64,000 nucleotides of DNA, taken from Oceanospirillales bacterium. GTDB taxonomy: Bacteria; Pseudomonadota; Gammaproteobacteria; Pseudomonadales; Endozoicomonadaceae. The position numbers were made by a program, and so were the translations under genes. The stretch is taken from NCBI GenBank assembly GCA_004762125.1, contig SIHQ01000004.1, positions 1 through 64,000 on the forward strand, given 5' to 3'. The notes under the pieces were generated by a model that ran no database searches, was not told the origin of the DNA, and worked only from the letters and a program-made list of their open reading frames with translations. Within the stretch, counting starts at the first letter, position 1; every line of letters begins with the position of its first letter. Positions 17,937-26,789 of this stretch are shown here, one piece after another.

Positions 17937-18473
17937 ATGAAAAACCGATTAATACACCTGTTCTCTTCCTTCTGCCTTAGCATTGTATGCGTCTTTAATG
18001 CCAGTGCTGATACCGAGAAAACCGGCGATATACTCCAGCTTCTTATTCCTTCTGCAGCCTTTGCTTCCACCTTTTACATGGATGATGCTGAAGGTCGAAC
18101 TGCTTTCTATAAATCCTTCACCACTAATCTTGTCAGCACCTATGGATTGAAAAAAATGGTGGGGAAGCAGCGCCCAAACAATGGCAACAAGGACTCATTT
18201 CCTTCTGGCCATACCTCTGCCGCCTTTCAGGGAGCTTCTTTCATACACTTTAGGTATGGCTGGAAATATGCCGTACCCGCTTATCTTGGTGCAGCCTTCG
18301 TCGGCTACAGTCGGGTCGATGCTGAAAAGCATTACACTGTTGATGTTCTGGCTGGTGCAACATTAGGGATATTAAGCAGCTGGTACTTCACAGAACCTTT
18401 TGATAATGGTCTAAAGATTCAGGCCGATTTGAGGGGTAACTATTACGGCCTCACTCTCGATTACCAATGGTAA
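17937..18473 (+). CDS. PAP2 family phosphatase
   Basis: A phosphatidic acid phosphatase-type enzyme, 178 residues from ATG 17937. This start is chosen because it opens directly on a signal peptide (MKNRLIHLFSSFCLSIVCVF, cut near ASA-DT); an upstream in-frame start would bury it. The acid-phosphatase triad is complete: KKMVGKQRP, PSGHTSAA and SRVDAEKHYTVD. It probably works in the periplasm or on the outer face of the inner membrane on lipid phosphates or undecaprenyl pyrophosphate. The C-terminal LRGNYYGLTLDYQW looks beta-stranded, as in membrane-associated relatives. Confidence 0.9.
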   Translation: MKNRLIHLFSSFCLSIVCVFNASADTEKTGDILQLLIPSAAFASTFYMDDAEGRTAFYKSFTTNLVSTYGLKKMVGKQRPNNGNKDSFPSGHTSAAFQGASFIHFRYGWKYAVPAYLGAAFVGYSRVDAEKHYTVDVLAGATLGILSSWYFTEPFDNGLKIQADLRGNYYGLTLDYQW

Positions 18474-18489
18474 TAGGAAATCATGGATC

Positions 18490-18515
18490 GGGGCTGAAAC
18501 CACCAGCCCTTTATT
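18490..18515. terminator. terminator between converging PAP2 and OmpW genes
   Basis: Stem GGGCTG / CAGCCC (18491-18496 and 18504-18509) with a 7-base loop and TTTATT on the plus side. The reverse strand has AAAGGGCTG but a less clear T-run. Confidence 0.7.
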
Positions 18516-18518
18516 CTA

Positions 18519-19196
18519 TTAGATCTTCATACCAAAACTAAGATTGAATACCCATGGGTCAATCTTGAAATCCTTGACCTTAGCTTCACCAGAGATAGCC
18601 TTATCCTGATCATCTACCCCTTTGTAGTCTACCTTTCCGTCAGCGCTCATCATCATGTAACGAGCAGATAAATCGATAAACATGGTCTCATTGATATTAT
18701 AAATACCACCAACCTGTCCCAAGAAGCCGAATGAGCCATCCAGATCTGATTTACCAAATGTGCCATTATCACTTTGTACATCACTGACTTTTGTGTAGTG
18801 GGCACCCGCTCCAATATAGGGCCTGAATTCTTCACCGGGGTCATTCAAATAGAACTGAGCAGTAAGATAGCTGGGCCAAATTTTGTATTTAAACTTATCG
18901 CCAGAACCTTTCACCTTACTTTTCAACTCTGAAGGCCAGAATGTTCCGAGATTAACCGCAATGTTATCCGTAACCATATAGAGTGCGTCAATGTTGACTG
19001 CAAAAGCATTTTCATCACTTTTGGTATCAACTTTAAGCCCTCTGGGAGCATCATCAAACTTCAGCGAGGATTCGCTTTGCATGATATATGCGCCACCGAC
19101 TTTACCGGCGAAATCCCCTTCTTGGAGATCGGCCATGGCATTCATGGAAATACAACCAGCAGCAAACAAAGGCAGCAGGTTTCTTCTGTAGGACAT
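18519..19196 (-). CDS. ompW: OmpW family outer membrane protein
   Basis: A 225-residue protein with signal peptide (about residues 1-22, ending AMA-DL) and a small beta-barrel pattern. KVGGAYI near the start, ALYMVTDNIAVNLGT, FRPYIGAGAHYT and the C-terminal PWVFNLSFGMKI match OmpW. OmpW forms an 8-stranded barrel thought to pass hydrophobic molecules. The C-terminus ends in Ile rather than Phe, but the preceding alternating residues are normal for the family. It has its own promoter region in the 300-base gap upstream. Confidence 0.88.
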   Translation of the reverse strand: MSYRRNLLPLFAAGCISMNAMADLQEGDFAGKVGGAYIMQSESSLKFDDAPRGLKVDTKSDENAFAVNIDALYMVTDNIAVNLGTFWPSELKSKVKGSGDKFKYKIWPSYLTAQFYLNDPGEEFRPYIGAGAHYTKVSDVQSDNGTFGKSDLDGSFGFLGQVGGIYNINETMFIDLSARYMMMSADGKVDYKGVDDQDKAISGEAKVKDFKIDPWVFNLSFGMKI

Positions 19197-19494
19197 CTTT
19201 AAATCACCTGAGAAAAAAAACAGTTATATCTACGTCCTGTAAATAAGCACTTCTGAAAAACACTTTCAGATATTCACAATCGATGCGATGCCGATCAGTG
19301 TAGGTCTACACGCTAAGGTTCGCTAACCGGATTCTCGTTTTTTTATGTCGCTAATATTTCACTGCACAAAACCAGAAATGGTATTACTGATATAAAAATA
19401 AGATCGTTCAAACGTTCAGATACTGATACTGTAATTCAGCGATGAAAGAAGACTGATTTGATAACTTCTTTTGAATGGTCTGCCCAAAACCAAT

Positions 19495-19733
19495 TTACAG
19501 ATTCGCTCTACAAATGCCGACGTCATTACCTTCTACCACCCACTTGGGTATCTGGTTAATAACACCATCAGCATGGGCAATCATCTGATCAGCGATGCCT
19601 AGCCATTAAGCTCGACCACATAAAGTTTCCTGGCTTTAAAGGGAATGTTGAGTTCGCAGGAACAGTCAGTAATTTCCTGGTGATCAGTCTTTATATCAGA
19701 CGTTATTGATACATATTCAAACAACACAGGGAT
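19495..19733 (-). pseudogene. frameshifted gene remnant upstream of the ABC exporter
   Basis: On the minus strand one frame reads IPVLFEYVSITSDIK, continues through ITDCSCELNIPFKARKLYV to VELNG and a TAG; a one-base shift lets it continue as GIADQMIAHADGVINQIPKW and ends GNDVGICRANL-TAA at 19495-19497. Together about 80 residues with strong protein character and one frameshift near 19600. No family is recognised. The 298 bases between it and OmpW hold no gene. It overlaps the ribosome site of the plus-strand ABC gene, so it is not a live gene at its 5' side. Confidence 0.4.
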
Positions 19734-19738
19734 GCGTG

Positions 19739-21463
19739 ATGCTGACTTGGCTCTGGCACTATATTCGGCCTTATCGATTACAACTGACTGGAGCCCTTCT
19801 GGCTCTCGTTATTACGTCCGGCTTAACTCTGGCGTTAGGTCAGGGTGTCAAACTGATGATTGATCAGGGCTTTGTAGAGGGCTCAACATCAGGCCTCTGG
19901 CAAGCTCTGCAAGTATTCCTCGGATTAACCCTAGCTATGGCGGCAGGCTCTTATTGCAGACTTTATCTGGTTTCCTGGTTAGGGGAACGGGTTGTCGCTG
20001 ATATACGAAAAGATCTGTATGGCCGACTGGTCAAACTTCATCCTGGATTTTATGAAGAAAATCACTCTGGTGAGATCCAGAGTCGTATAACAACCGATAC
20101 TACTTTGCTCCAGTCTGTCATTGGCTCTGAAATTTCTTTTGCCCTGAGAAATACCCTGATGTTTTCTGGTGGCTTGGTATTAATGGCCATCAGCAACCTG
20201 AAACTGACATTGATTGTTCTGGTTGCCGTACCTCTTGTTATTTTTCCATTGTTGTTTATTGGCCGTAAAGTCAGAAGTCTATCGAAAATAAGTCAGGACC
20301 GTATTGCTACTGCAGGCGCCTGGGTAGGAGAAAGCCTACAGAATATAAAGGTGGTTCAGGCATTTAATCGTGAACAACTGGTCATCGATAAATTTAATGA
20401 AGCTGCTGAACAGGCTTTTGAGGTTGCCATCAAGCGTGTAGGTACTCGAGCTGCATTGATTGGTCTCGTCATGCTACTGGTTCTCAGCGCTGTTGGCAGC
20501 ATGATGTATATAGGCGGTCGCGATGTATTGGCAGGCAACCTCTCGGGAGGTGAACTCGCTGCATTTGTCTTCTACGCCATAATCGTGGCCGGCTCCATGG
20601 CTGCCGTTACTGAAGTCTATGGAGAATTGCAAAGAGCTGCAGGTGCTGTTGATCGAATTCGTGAATTACAAGCAATTAAGTCAGAGATTCTCGATCCGGA
20701 ACATCCCCTGAGTCCCGAGTCAGTGGCAGGGCAACTTACTCTGAACCAAGTTACTTATTCTTATCCATCCAGACCTGAACAACCTGCCATTAAAGAACTG
20801 ACTCTGAATATCAAAGCAGGTGAAAGGATTGCATTGGTTGGCCCTTCTGGTGCTGGTAAATCAACCATATTTGATCTGCTGCTGCGCTTTAGAGAGCCTC
20901 AATCCGGCAGCATCGCACTGGATGACGTCGCTATAAATAGTATGAAGCCCGCTAGATTAAGAAGCCACTTCGCTCTGGTTCCTCAACATCCAGTATTGTT
21001 CAGCGCTAATGTTTGGGAGAATCTACGTTACGGCAATCCCGAAGCAACTGATGATGAAGTGATCGCTGCGGCCAAAGCGGCACATGCTGATGAATTTATT
21101 CAAAACCTACCTCAAGGTTACAGCAGTGATTTGGGCGAGCGAGGCGTCAAACTGTCTGGTGGCCAACAGCAGCGAATGGCTATAGCCAGAGCTATCCTTC
21201 GTGATCCTGAAGTCCTTCTTCTGGATGAAGCCACCAGCGCTCTGGATGCACAGAGTGAATATCTGGTACAACAGGCACTGAATCAACTGATGAAAGATCG
21301 AACGACACTGGTTATTGCTCACAGATTAGCAACCATAACCCACGTAGATCGAATTGCGGTTATGGACAAGGGACAACTAGTGGCTATAGGCACTCATGAA
21401 GAGTTACTTGAAAGCTCACCTTTGTATCAAAGACTGGCCAAACTGCAGTTTGGCACAGTTTGA
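19739..21463 (+). CDS. ABC exporter, MsbA-like half-transporter
   Basis: A 574-residue half transporter: six transmembrane helices (about residues 1-310) fused to a nucleotide-binding domain. Walker A GPSGAGKST, signature LSGGQQQRMA, Walker B VLLLDEATSALD and switch His in AHRLAT are all intact. It resembles the MsbA/LmrA group that exports lipid A core or drugs. ATG 19739 is chosen because AGGGA stands six bases before it; an in-frame TTG at 19706 lacks one. Substrate cannot be decided; true MsbA usually sits with lpxK, which is absent here. Confidence 0.9.
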   Translation: MLTWLWHYIRPYRLQLTGALLALVITSGLTLALGQGVKLMIDQGFVEGSTSGLWQALQVFLGLTLAMAAGSYCRLYLVSWLGERVVADIRKDLYGRLVKLHPGFYEENHSGEIQSRITTDTTLLQSVIGSEISFALRNTLMFSGGLVLMAISNLKLTLIVLVAVPLVIFPLLFIGRKVRSLSKISQDRIATAGAWVGESLQNIKVVQAFNREQLVIDKFNEAAEQAFEVAIKRVGTRAALIGLVMLLVLSAVGSMMYIGGRDVLAGNLSGGELAAFVFYAIIVAGSMAAVTEVYGELQRAAGAVDRIRELQAIKSEILDPEHPLSPESVAGQLTLNQVTYSYPSRPEQPAIKELTLNIKAGERIALVGPSGAGKSTIFDLLLRFREPQSGSIALDDVAINSMKPARLRSHFALVPQHPVLFSANVWENLRYGNPEATDDEVIAAAKAAHADEFIQNLPQGYSSDLGERGVKLSGGQQQRMAIARAILRDPEVLLLDEATSALDAQSEYLVQQALNQLMKDRTTLVIAHRLATITHVDRIAVMDKGQLVAIGTHEELLESSPLYQRLAKLQFGTV

Positions 21464-21493
21464 CCCTCAGTCTTTAACAGCAGTAGTTAACAG

Positions 21494-22297
21494 CTAAAGC
21501 TGAACATCCAGGCAACCTTTAATCAGGCCCCGTTTACTGAAATTAAACCGTGTCAAATAGGCTGCCAGCGAATCCGGTCCCAGTAGCTGGTTGGTGACTT
21601 CTTTGACACTCATTCCCTTTCCAGATAAATGCTGGGCGTTCCCACACAATTCCAGCAAATACTCCAGCTTCCGGTTTAATGCCTGCTTACCGTCTTCTAC
21701 CACCCCTCTGTGAGGGCAGAACATGGTCTGGAAATCGTAGTTGAGGATATTTTTAATGTCGTCTATCTGTTGACCAAGATTTTCTTTTTCATGGAGAAAT
21801 TTTATAGCGCTGGCAATATAGAGATCCCCTGTAAACATATAACCCTTATCAGGAACAAAGAAGCACTGCATGTCATGACAGTGACCAGGAACATGAACAG
21901 GTACGACTTCGGAGCCATCGTTTAGCACTATCTGCTCAGGAAAAGGCTGAATAGTAATCTTGGGAGTCGATCCCCAGAAAACTTTTTCAAGAACACTGAT
22001 GGAAAATCCTTTTTTGAGCTGTCTGCAGGTATTTTCGTGGCCTGATGCCAGCACATCAAACTCATCTCGAATATGACGAACATTACCCGTGTGGTCTTCA
22101 TGGAAGTGCGTAATCAGAACTTGCCTGATGCTCTTCTCTGCCATAAAAGGTTTAACGTATTGCCATTGCCTTAACGGACCACAGTCAATAAGAGTGTCGT
22201 CTATTCGGTAATTCACAAAGGAAGACGTAATATGGTCTTTCCAACCCGTTCTTATTCCTTCGACACCTTCAAATTGAATTCGTCCAAAATCAGCCAT
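21494..22297 (-). CDS. MBL-fold metallo-hydrolase
   Basis: A 267-residue metallo-beta-lactamase-fold hydrolase. The metal site HFHEDHTGN (HxHxDH) is present, with PGHCHD and FTGDLY supplying the further His and Asp ligands. The C-terminal helical extension is common in hydrolases of the glyoxalase II/RNase Z-like branch. The gene is downstream of and on the same strand as the GDPD gene, with 89 bases between. Substrate is unknown. Confidence 0.85.
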   Translation of the reverse strand: MADFGRIQFEGVEGIRTGWKDHITSSFVNYRIDDTLIDCGPLRQWQYVKPFMAEKSIRQVLITHFHEDHTGNVRHIRDEFDVLASGHENTCRQLKKGFSISVLEKVFWGSTPKITIQPFPEQIVLNDGSEVVPVHVPGHCHDMQCFFVPDKGYMFTGDLYIASAIKFLHEKENLGQQIDDIKNILNYDFQTMFCPHRGVVEDGKQALNRKLEYLLELCGNAQHLSGKGMSVKEVTNQLLGPDSLAAYLTRFNFSKRGLIKGCLDVQL

Positions 22298-22351
22298 TAG
22301 CTTCTCGTTTTATTATTATTGTGAGTTTTTCATTCGCTTATGGCCGCTGCT

Positions 22352-22376
22352 GGCTCTTTTTTAGAGCCGTTTTTTC
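22352..22376 (+). terminator. hairpin with T-run between two minus-strand genes
   Basis: GGCTCT / AGAGCC stem followed by GTTTTTT on the plus strand. As a terminator it faces the wrong way for both neighbours (minus strand), so it may act on antisense transcripts or be chance. Confidence 0.35.
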
Positions 22377-22386
22377 AGAGTGGTTC

Positions 22387-23247
22387 TCAGAGCAGCTTTT
22401 TCAGGCGATCGGGATAATCAGTGATAATTCCGTCTACACCATCATCAATAAGACTCACCATTTCGGAGATCTCATTAATTGTCCAGACTTCAACTTTCAG
22501 GCCGCGATCCTGAGCATCTTTTACAAAAGAAGGGGTAACAATTTCCAGATCGGAATGAACCAGAGGAACCTGAAGTGCCTGAGCAGTCACTGGCAATAGA
22601 TGAGAAAGGCCCACTTTCTGCAAACCAACAAACAGCTTCACTTCATCCGGAGACATAGAAGTGGCTACCTGTGGACAGATCGCACGGAACTCTTCCAGAG
22701 CTTCATGGTTGAATGAACCAATAATGGCTTTCTGCTCGATATTATTATCTTGAAGTGTTTTACACAGGTTTCTGGCAATACTCGGGCGCTCTTGCTTAAT
22801 CTCGATCACATAACGGGCATCCGGCGTTGCATCTATGATTTCCTGGAAAGTAGGAATGGTGATACCGACTTCACGGTAGGGATATGACTGATCCTTATTG
22901 GGGTCAAACATATAACCCGCGTCGAGCAGTTTGAGTTCTTCCAGTGTTTTTTCTTTGACCGGACCCAAACCATTGGTTGTGGCATTGACCGTGTCATCAT
23001 GTCTAACGATCAGATGACCATCCTTACTACTATGAAGATCCATCTCAATAACAGCACCCAACTTGTGGGAAAGGGCTGCTGCATCAACAGTATTGTCCGG
23101 CTTCAGGCCATGGCCTGCCCGGTGCGCAATAACATCAATAGCGGATTTATTCTGATAATAAGCATGCTCGGAAACATGGTTAACCGGAGGTACTAAGTAG
23201 AGGCCACCAATAATCAGGGCCAGCAGTAAGGCTATTTTCATAGGCAT
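22387..23247 (-). CDS. glycerophosphodiester phosphodiesterase, membrane-anchored
   Basis: A 286-residue GDPD enzyme that releases glycerol-3-phosphate from glycerophosphodiesters. The catalytic start AHRAGHGLKPDNT and EMDLHSSKDGHLIVRHD give the His, Glu and Asp metal-site residues of the TIM-barrel. An N-terminal hydrophobic segment (about residues 4-20) suggests export or anchoring in the inner membrane, unlike cytosolic UgpQ. TTDYPD near the C-terminus (IITDYPDRL) is also family-typical. Confidence 0.92.
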   Translation of the reverse strand: MPMKIALLLALIIGGLYLVPPVNHVSEHAYYQNKSAIDVIAHRAGHGLKPDNTVDAAALSHKLGAVIEMDLHSSKDGHLIVRHDDTVNATTNGLGPVKEKTLEELKLLDAGYMFDPNKDQSYPYREVGITIPTFQEIIDATPDARYVIEIKQERPSIARNLCKTLQDNNIEQKAIIGSFNHEALEEFRAICPQVATSMSPDEVKLFVGLQKVGLSHLLPVTAQALQVPLVHSDLEIVTPSFVKDAQDRGLKVEVWTINEISEMVSLIDDGVDGIITDYPDRLKKLL

Positions 23248-23671
23248 AATATTGTTTTAATTGTATTTTTTTTGTAAAGCCGCATCATAGCAGCAATTAA
23301 ACGACAAATTAAATACAGTTCACAAAATGGCTACTAACTGCTTTCCCTGAAAAGCCTTTTGGGTTAACCAGAAATCACATAAATCCAGCTTATCCACTGG
23401 TTTCACCTACTCTGGCTACGCTGAATCTACCTGCACTGAGAATGACCCCCTTCTCTGCTTCAATATTTCGTGCTTCGCCATCAACACAAACAACCATACA
23501 ACCACTCTTTTTTTATCGTCCTGAATAAGCGTCAATGCTCGATTTTTTTGCCTATACCTAACCCCGTTAAGAATGGCATAACATCTATTCACAGTGAAAC
23601 TAGCCTACTTGCTACTCCTATGCAGAAAAGGCACTCTGGCCACTTCAAGGTAGATTCGAATAGATAAGATA
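23248..23671. other. intergenic region with a possible oxidoreductase fragment
   Basis: 424 bases without an intact gene. A 35-codon minus-strand frame (23390-23497) begins MVVCVDGEARNIEAEKGVI and continues LSAGRF, resembling the FAD/NAD-enzyme segment where a nucleotide-binding strand returns before ATGGF-like residues; it has neither ribosome site nor continuation. The AT-rich part near 23250-23300 is the probable promoter of the GDPD gene. Nothing else is visible. Confidence 0.3.
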
Positions 23672-24667
23672 ATGATAAGAATAGGCATTCTGGGCGCAGC
23701 AAGAATTGCACCTATGGCTTTGATTCAGCCAGCCAAAAAACTTGCAGGTGTTGAAGTAGTTGCTGTTGCCGCCAGAGACACGGAGAAGGCTCGAGCGTTT
23801 GCTAAAAAGCATGACATTCCCATTGTTTGCGACAGCTATGATGAGTTACTGGCACGTGATGATATTGATGCCATCTACAACCCTCTTCCCAATGCTCTTC
23901 ATGCTGAATGGAGCATCAAAGCTTTGAAGGCTGGTAAAGATGTTCTCTGCGAAAAGCCTTTTGCCAATAGTGAGCAGGAAGCGATTGCCATGATTAAATC
24001 CGCAAATGGCAGCAATCAGGTGTTGATGGAGGCATTTCATTATCGCTACCACCCGCTAATTCAACGGGTTCGTGAACTGGTACCAACCCTTGGGAAAATC
24101 ACACACATCCACACCAGCATGTGTTTCCCGTTGCCTCTGTTCAATGACATTCGTTACAGCTATCCCCTTGGTGGTGGAGCTACAATGGATGTAGGCGCTT
24201 ACACTACGAATCTATTGAGATTAGTAGCCAAAGCCTCTGGTGATCCGGAGTTGGCAAAATTACCTGATGTCGATAAGGCAACGCCCGCTTTAAAAGGCTA
24301 TGAAATCGACCGCCATATGGAGACAGAACTGTCCTGGCCTAATGGCACAACAGCAAGAACCAGTAACTCCCTTTGGTCCTGGAAACTGATATCACTGAAG
24401 CTGGAAGTAGTAGGTGAAAATGGTAGCTTAAAAATTCGCAATCCTTACCTGCCACAACTGTTTCATAAACTGGTTTTAACTAATGCACAGGGTAAAATCG
24501 TTGAAAAACTAAAAGCTGAGTCTACCTATTATTATCAGCTGGAAGAGTTCTGTCGCAGAGTGAGTGAACGTGATTTCGCACCGGAATCTCATCAAGATTC
24601 AATGGATAATATGCGACTGATTGATAACATCTATAAAGCAGCAGGAATGAAAGTCAGAGGAACATGA
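23672..24667 (+). CDS. Gfo/Idh/MocA family NAD(P)-dependent oxidoreductase
   Basis: A 331-residue Rossmann-fold dehydrogenase. The start IRIGILGAARIAPMALIQPA is the dinucleotide-binding loop, CEKPFANSEQEA holds the catalytic-region Lys of EKP, and GGGATMDVGAYTTNLLR is the conserved D-x-G block before the C-terminal sheet domain. It probably oxidises or reduces a sugar, inositol or dihydrodiol; substrate is not evident. It stands alone, followed by a small CWC protein gene after 34 bases. Confidence 0.9.
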   Translation: MIRIGILGAARIAPMALIQPAKKLAGVEVVAVAARDTEKARAFAKKHDIPIVCDSYDELLARDDIDAIYNPLPNALHAEWSIKALKAGKDVLCEKPFANSEQEAIAMIKSANGSNQVLMEAFHYRYHPLIQRVRELVPTLGKITHIHTSMCFPLPLFNDIRYSYPLGGGATMDVGAYTTNLLRLVAKASGDPELAKLPDVDKATPALKGYEIDRHMETELSWPNGTTARTSNSLWSWKLISLKLEVVGENGSLKIRNPYLPQLFHKLVLTNAQGKIVEKLKAESTYYYQLEEFCRRVSERDFAPESHQDSMDNMRLIDNIYKAAGMKVRGT

Positions 24668-24701
24668 GTATGATAGGAATCTTTTAACAGACCGAACTCA
24701 A

Positions 24702-24968
24702 ATGACGGTAATTGATACATCCATCTGTCCAAACTGCCAACAACTTAACCAGTGCGCTTTTGGATTGGGGCAGCCGGCTGAAAGCTGCTGGTGCATGCAG
24801 GGTGTGAACAGCCCTGAGCAGGAAATAGAACCGGAAGCTCGCAATAGCCTCCTTCTGGTTCCTACTTCTATTAAAAACACCCGCTGCTACTGTCAGTCGT
24901 GTCTGGAAAAGATCAAGGCATCAAGGCAGGCGCTTCAAGACCTGCCTGTTCGTCCAGACCACACATAA
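24702..24968 (+). CDS. cysteine-rich CWC family protein
   Basis: An 88-residue protein with the CWC-family pattern: [13 protein letters not shown], then CWCM, then [10 protein letters not shown], nine cysteines in all. These pairs probably hold zinc. The family is small and of unknown role. Its last 56 bases overlap the 3' end of the converging argC, an antisense overlap with no terminator between them. Confidence 0.82.
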   Translation: MTVIDTSICPNCQQLNQCAFGLGQPAESCWCMQGVNSPEQEIEPEARNSLLLVPTSIKNTRCYCQSCLEKIKASRQALQDLPVRPDHT

Positions 24969-25956
24969 TATTCATATTCTGCACCGCCTGACCGGCCGCA
25001 CCTTTCATCAGGTTATCAATCACAGAAAGAATGACGACGGTATCTCCACCCTGGGGACGATGCACCGCTATTCGACAGACATTGGACGCTTTGGCAGAAC
25101 GGGTTTCCGGATGACTGCCTTCGGGCAACACATCAACAAAGGGTTCGTCTGCAAATTTGTCTTCAAACAGTTTCTGCAAATCAACAGAGTGATCTTTGAT
25201 CGTTGTATAGACCGTCGAGTGAATACCACGAATCATAGGCACCAGGTGCGGAGTAAACACTAACTCACCATCAAACGCTTTATTGCCCGCAACAGGCATC
25301 CTGGTAATCCCCTGCTTTATTTCTGGCAAGTGACGATGACCAGAAACACCATAAGCTTTGAAGGACTCAGAGACTTCGCATAATAGGCTACCGGTTTTTG
25401 CCTCACGTCCTGCACCGCTGACTCCGGATTTAGCATCCACAATCACAGTGCCGTCTACCAGACCTGCTTCCATCAAAGGTAACAAGGCAAGCTGGGTAGC
25501 CGTTGGATAACAGCCAGGGTTAGCTACCAGTCTCGCCGTTTTGATCGCTTCACGATTTATTTCTGGCAAGCCATACACCGCTTCATCCAAAAGCTCAGGG
25601 CAAGCATGATCAATGCTGTACCACTGCTTCCACACCATAGGATCGGAGAGTCTGAAGTCTGCCGCCAGATCTACAACCTTCACTCCTTTTTCTAAAAGAG
25701 TGGGCACTGACTTCATGGCAATACCATTGGGCGTGGCGAAGAACACGAGGTCACACTGAGCCAGTACTTCATCATCGGGGGCTGAATAAGCAATATCCAT
25801 CTTGCCACGAAGGCCTGGATAGAGATCACTAACAGGTCGGCCTGCCTCCTTTCTGGAGGTAATCACTTCAACACTGACACCGGGATGAACCGCCAGCAGC
25901 CGCAGTAACTCGGCACCGGTATACCCGGTACCACCTACGATTCCGACCTTGATCAT
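24913..25956 (-). CDS. argC: N-acetyl-gamma-glutamyl-phosphate reductase
   Basis: A 347-residue arginine-biosynthesis enzyme reducing N-acetylglutamyl-phosphate to the semialdehyde with NADPH. The start [20 protein letters not shown] is the dinucleotide site, and the catalytic Cys is in [19 protein letters not shown] and GHRHLPEI are further family blocks. ATG 25956 is preferred to an in-frame TTG 15 bases upstream because the protein then begins exactly like its relatives. Candidate ARG boxes overlap its promoter. Confidence 0.96.
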   Translation of the reverse strand: MIKVGIVGGTGYTGAELLRLLAVHPGVSVEVITSRKEAGRPVSDLYPGLRGKMDIAYSAPDDEVLAQCDLVFFATPNGIAMKSVPTLLEKGVKVVDLAADFRLSDPMVWKQWYSIDHACPELLDEAVYGLPEINREAIKTARLVANPGCYPTATQLALLPLMEAGLVDGTVIVDAKSGVSGAGREAKTGSLLCEVSESFKAYGVSGHRHLPEIKQGITRMPVAGNKAFDGELVFTPHLVPMIRGIHSTVYTTIKDHSVDLQKLFEDKFADEPFVDVLPEGSHPETRSAKASNVCRIAVHRPQGGDTVVILSVIDNLMKGAAGQAVQNMNIMCGLDEQAGLEAPALMP

Positions 25957-25974
25957 ATTCGTTTCTCTCAAAAT

Positions 25975-26013
25975 AATGAATTTTTATCTATTTAAGTAGA
26001 ATAATTATTTATT
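25975..26013 (-). promoter_or_regulatory. candidate tandem ARG boxes over the argC promoter
   Basis: Two 18-base segments (25975-25992 and 25996-26013) separated by exactly 3 bases match the E. coli ArgR box pattern (TGAAT-W4-ATTCA) with 2 and 3 mismatches at the fixed positions. On the minus strand they cover a plausible promoter, TTGAAT / TAAATA with 16-base spacing. The region is very AT-rich, so a chance match is possible. Confidence 0.4.
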
Positions 26014-26356
26014 CAATTTCTTTCAAGGGAAACTGTTCAAAATCAACACCAGACCAGCCAGTCGCCATAAAAGCTCTAATATTGCCATGGCTGGAACCCT
26101 CAGGATCATTCATAACTTCGTCTCGATAATAGAGTCCAAAGCAGTCAAGTGCTTGTGACTCTGACAAACCATTAAGCTGACCAAAAGCCAGAATCTTACA
26201 GGAGCCTTCATTCGTTCCAGCCTCATTAAGCTGACTACCATTTCGAAACTCAGTGGCAGTGAACTCATAGTTCTGGCCGATCACATCTATCACCCTTTGA
26301 AACTCAACGAGTTCAGGAGACTCTTTCAACTTTGCCAACAATTCACTTAGGGACAT
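26009..26356 (-). CDS. HopJ type III effector family protein
   Basis: A 115-residue protein of the HopJ family. The blocks YEFTATEFRNG, LNEAGTNEGSCKILAFGQL and NIRAFMATGWSGVDF are characteristic. Despite the name, members occur in many free-living gammaproteobacteria without type III secretion, so an effector role should not be assumed; the cellular function is unknown. It is followed by the argC promoter and preceded closely by the DUF3820 gene (6 bases), forming a likely two-gene operon. Confidence 0.9.
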   Translation of the reverse strand: MSLSELLAKLKESPELVEFQRVIDVIGQNYEFTATEFRNGSQLNEAGTNEGSCKILAFGQLNGLSESQALDCFGLYYRDEVMNDPEGSSHGNIRAFMATGWSGVDFEQFPLKEIE

Positions 26357-26362
26357 TAGTTT

Positions 26363-26578
26363 TTATTCTCTCTTTAATGGTGTGATGATATCCGTCAGCC
26401 CATGTATATGGATTTCCAGTGCCAACTGCATCAATCGACCCAGTTCACCTTCGGGAAAACCTTTGCGGGTAAACCAGAGCAAATATTCTTCGGGTAGATC
26501 AATCAATACTCGCCCACCATATTTCCCAAAAGGCATGGGCATGCGGGCAATCTTCAGAAGGTCCTGTTTATCAAACAT
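26363..26578 (-). CDS. DUF3820 family protein
   Basis: A 71-residue protein. MPFGKYGGRVLIDLPEEYLLWF is the DUF3820 signature (PFGKY-G..L.DLP..YL.W), also seen in putative quorum-sensing-regulated small proteins. It lies six bases upstream of the HopJ-family gene, so the two are probably co-transcribed. Function is not known; a nucleic-acid-related role is suggested by similarity to exonuclease-associated domains. Confidence 0.88.
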   Translation of the reverse strand: MFDKQDLLKIARMPMPFGKYGGRVLIDLPEEYLLWFTRKGFPEGELGRLMQLALEIHIHGLTDIITPLKRE

Positions 26579-26789
26579 GGGCTAACCAAAATTGTTGAGT
26601 CGAGGAATTATACCCTTGTCAATATTTGCGTCACCTCATCAGTATGAGAAAATACAGACAATAATTATTCTTTCGAAATCAGGTTTTTCCGGTACAGACA
26701 TTTTCAGCCCGACAAATACAATGACACGGTTGATATTGATCTACGTCTTGCCTACCTGTTTCTGATACATCTGTGAGGAGTACCTGCCA

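Noticed and set aside
26730-26743. TTGATATTGATCTA, an FNR-like match before the ClC gene
   Set aside because: Two mismatches in one half and no partner site; matches of this quality are common in AT-rich DNA.
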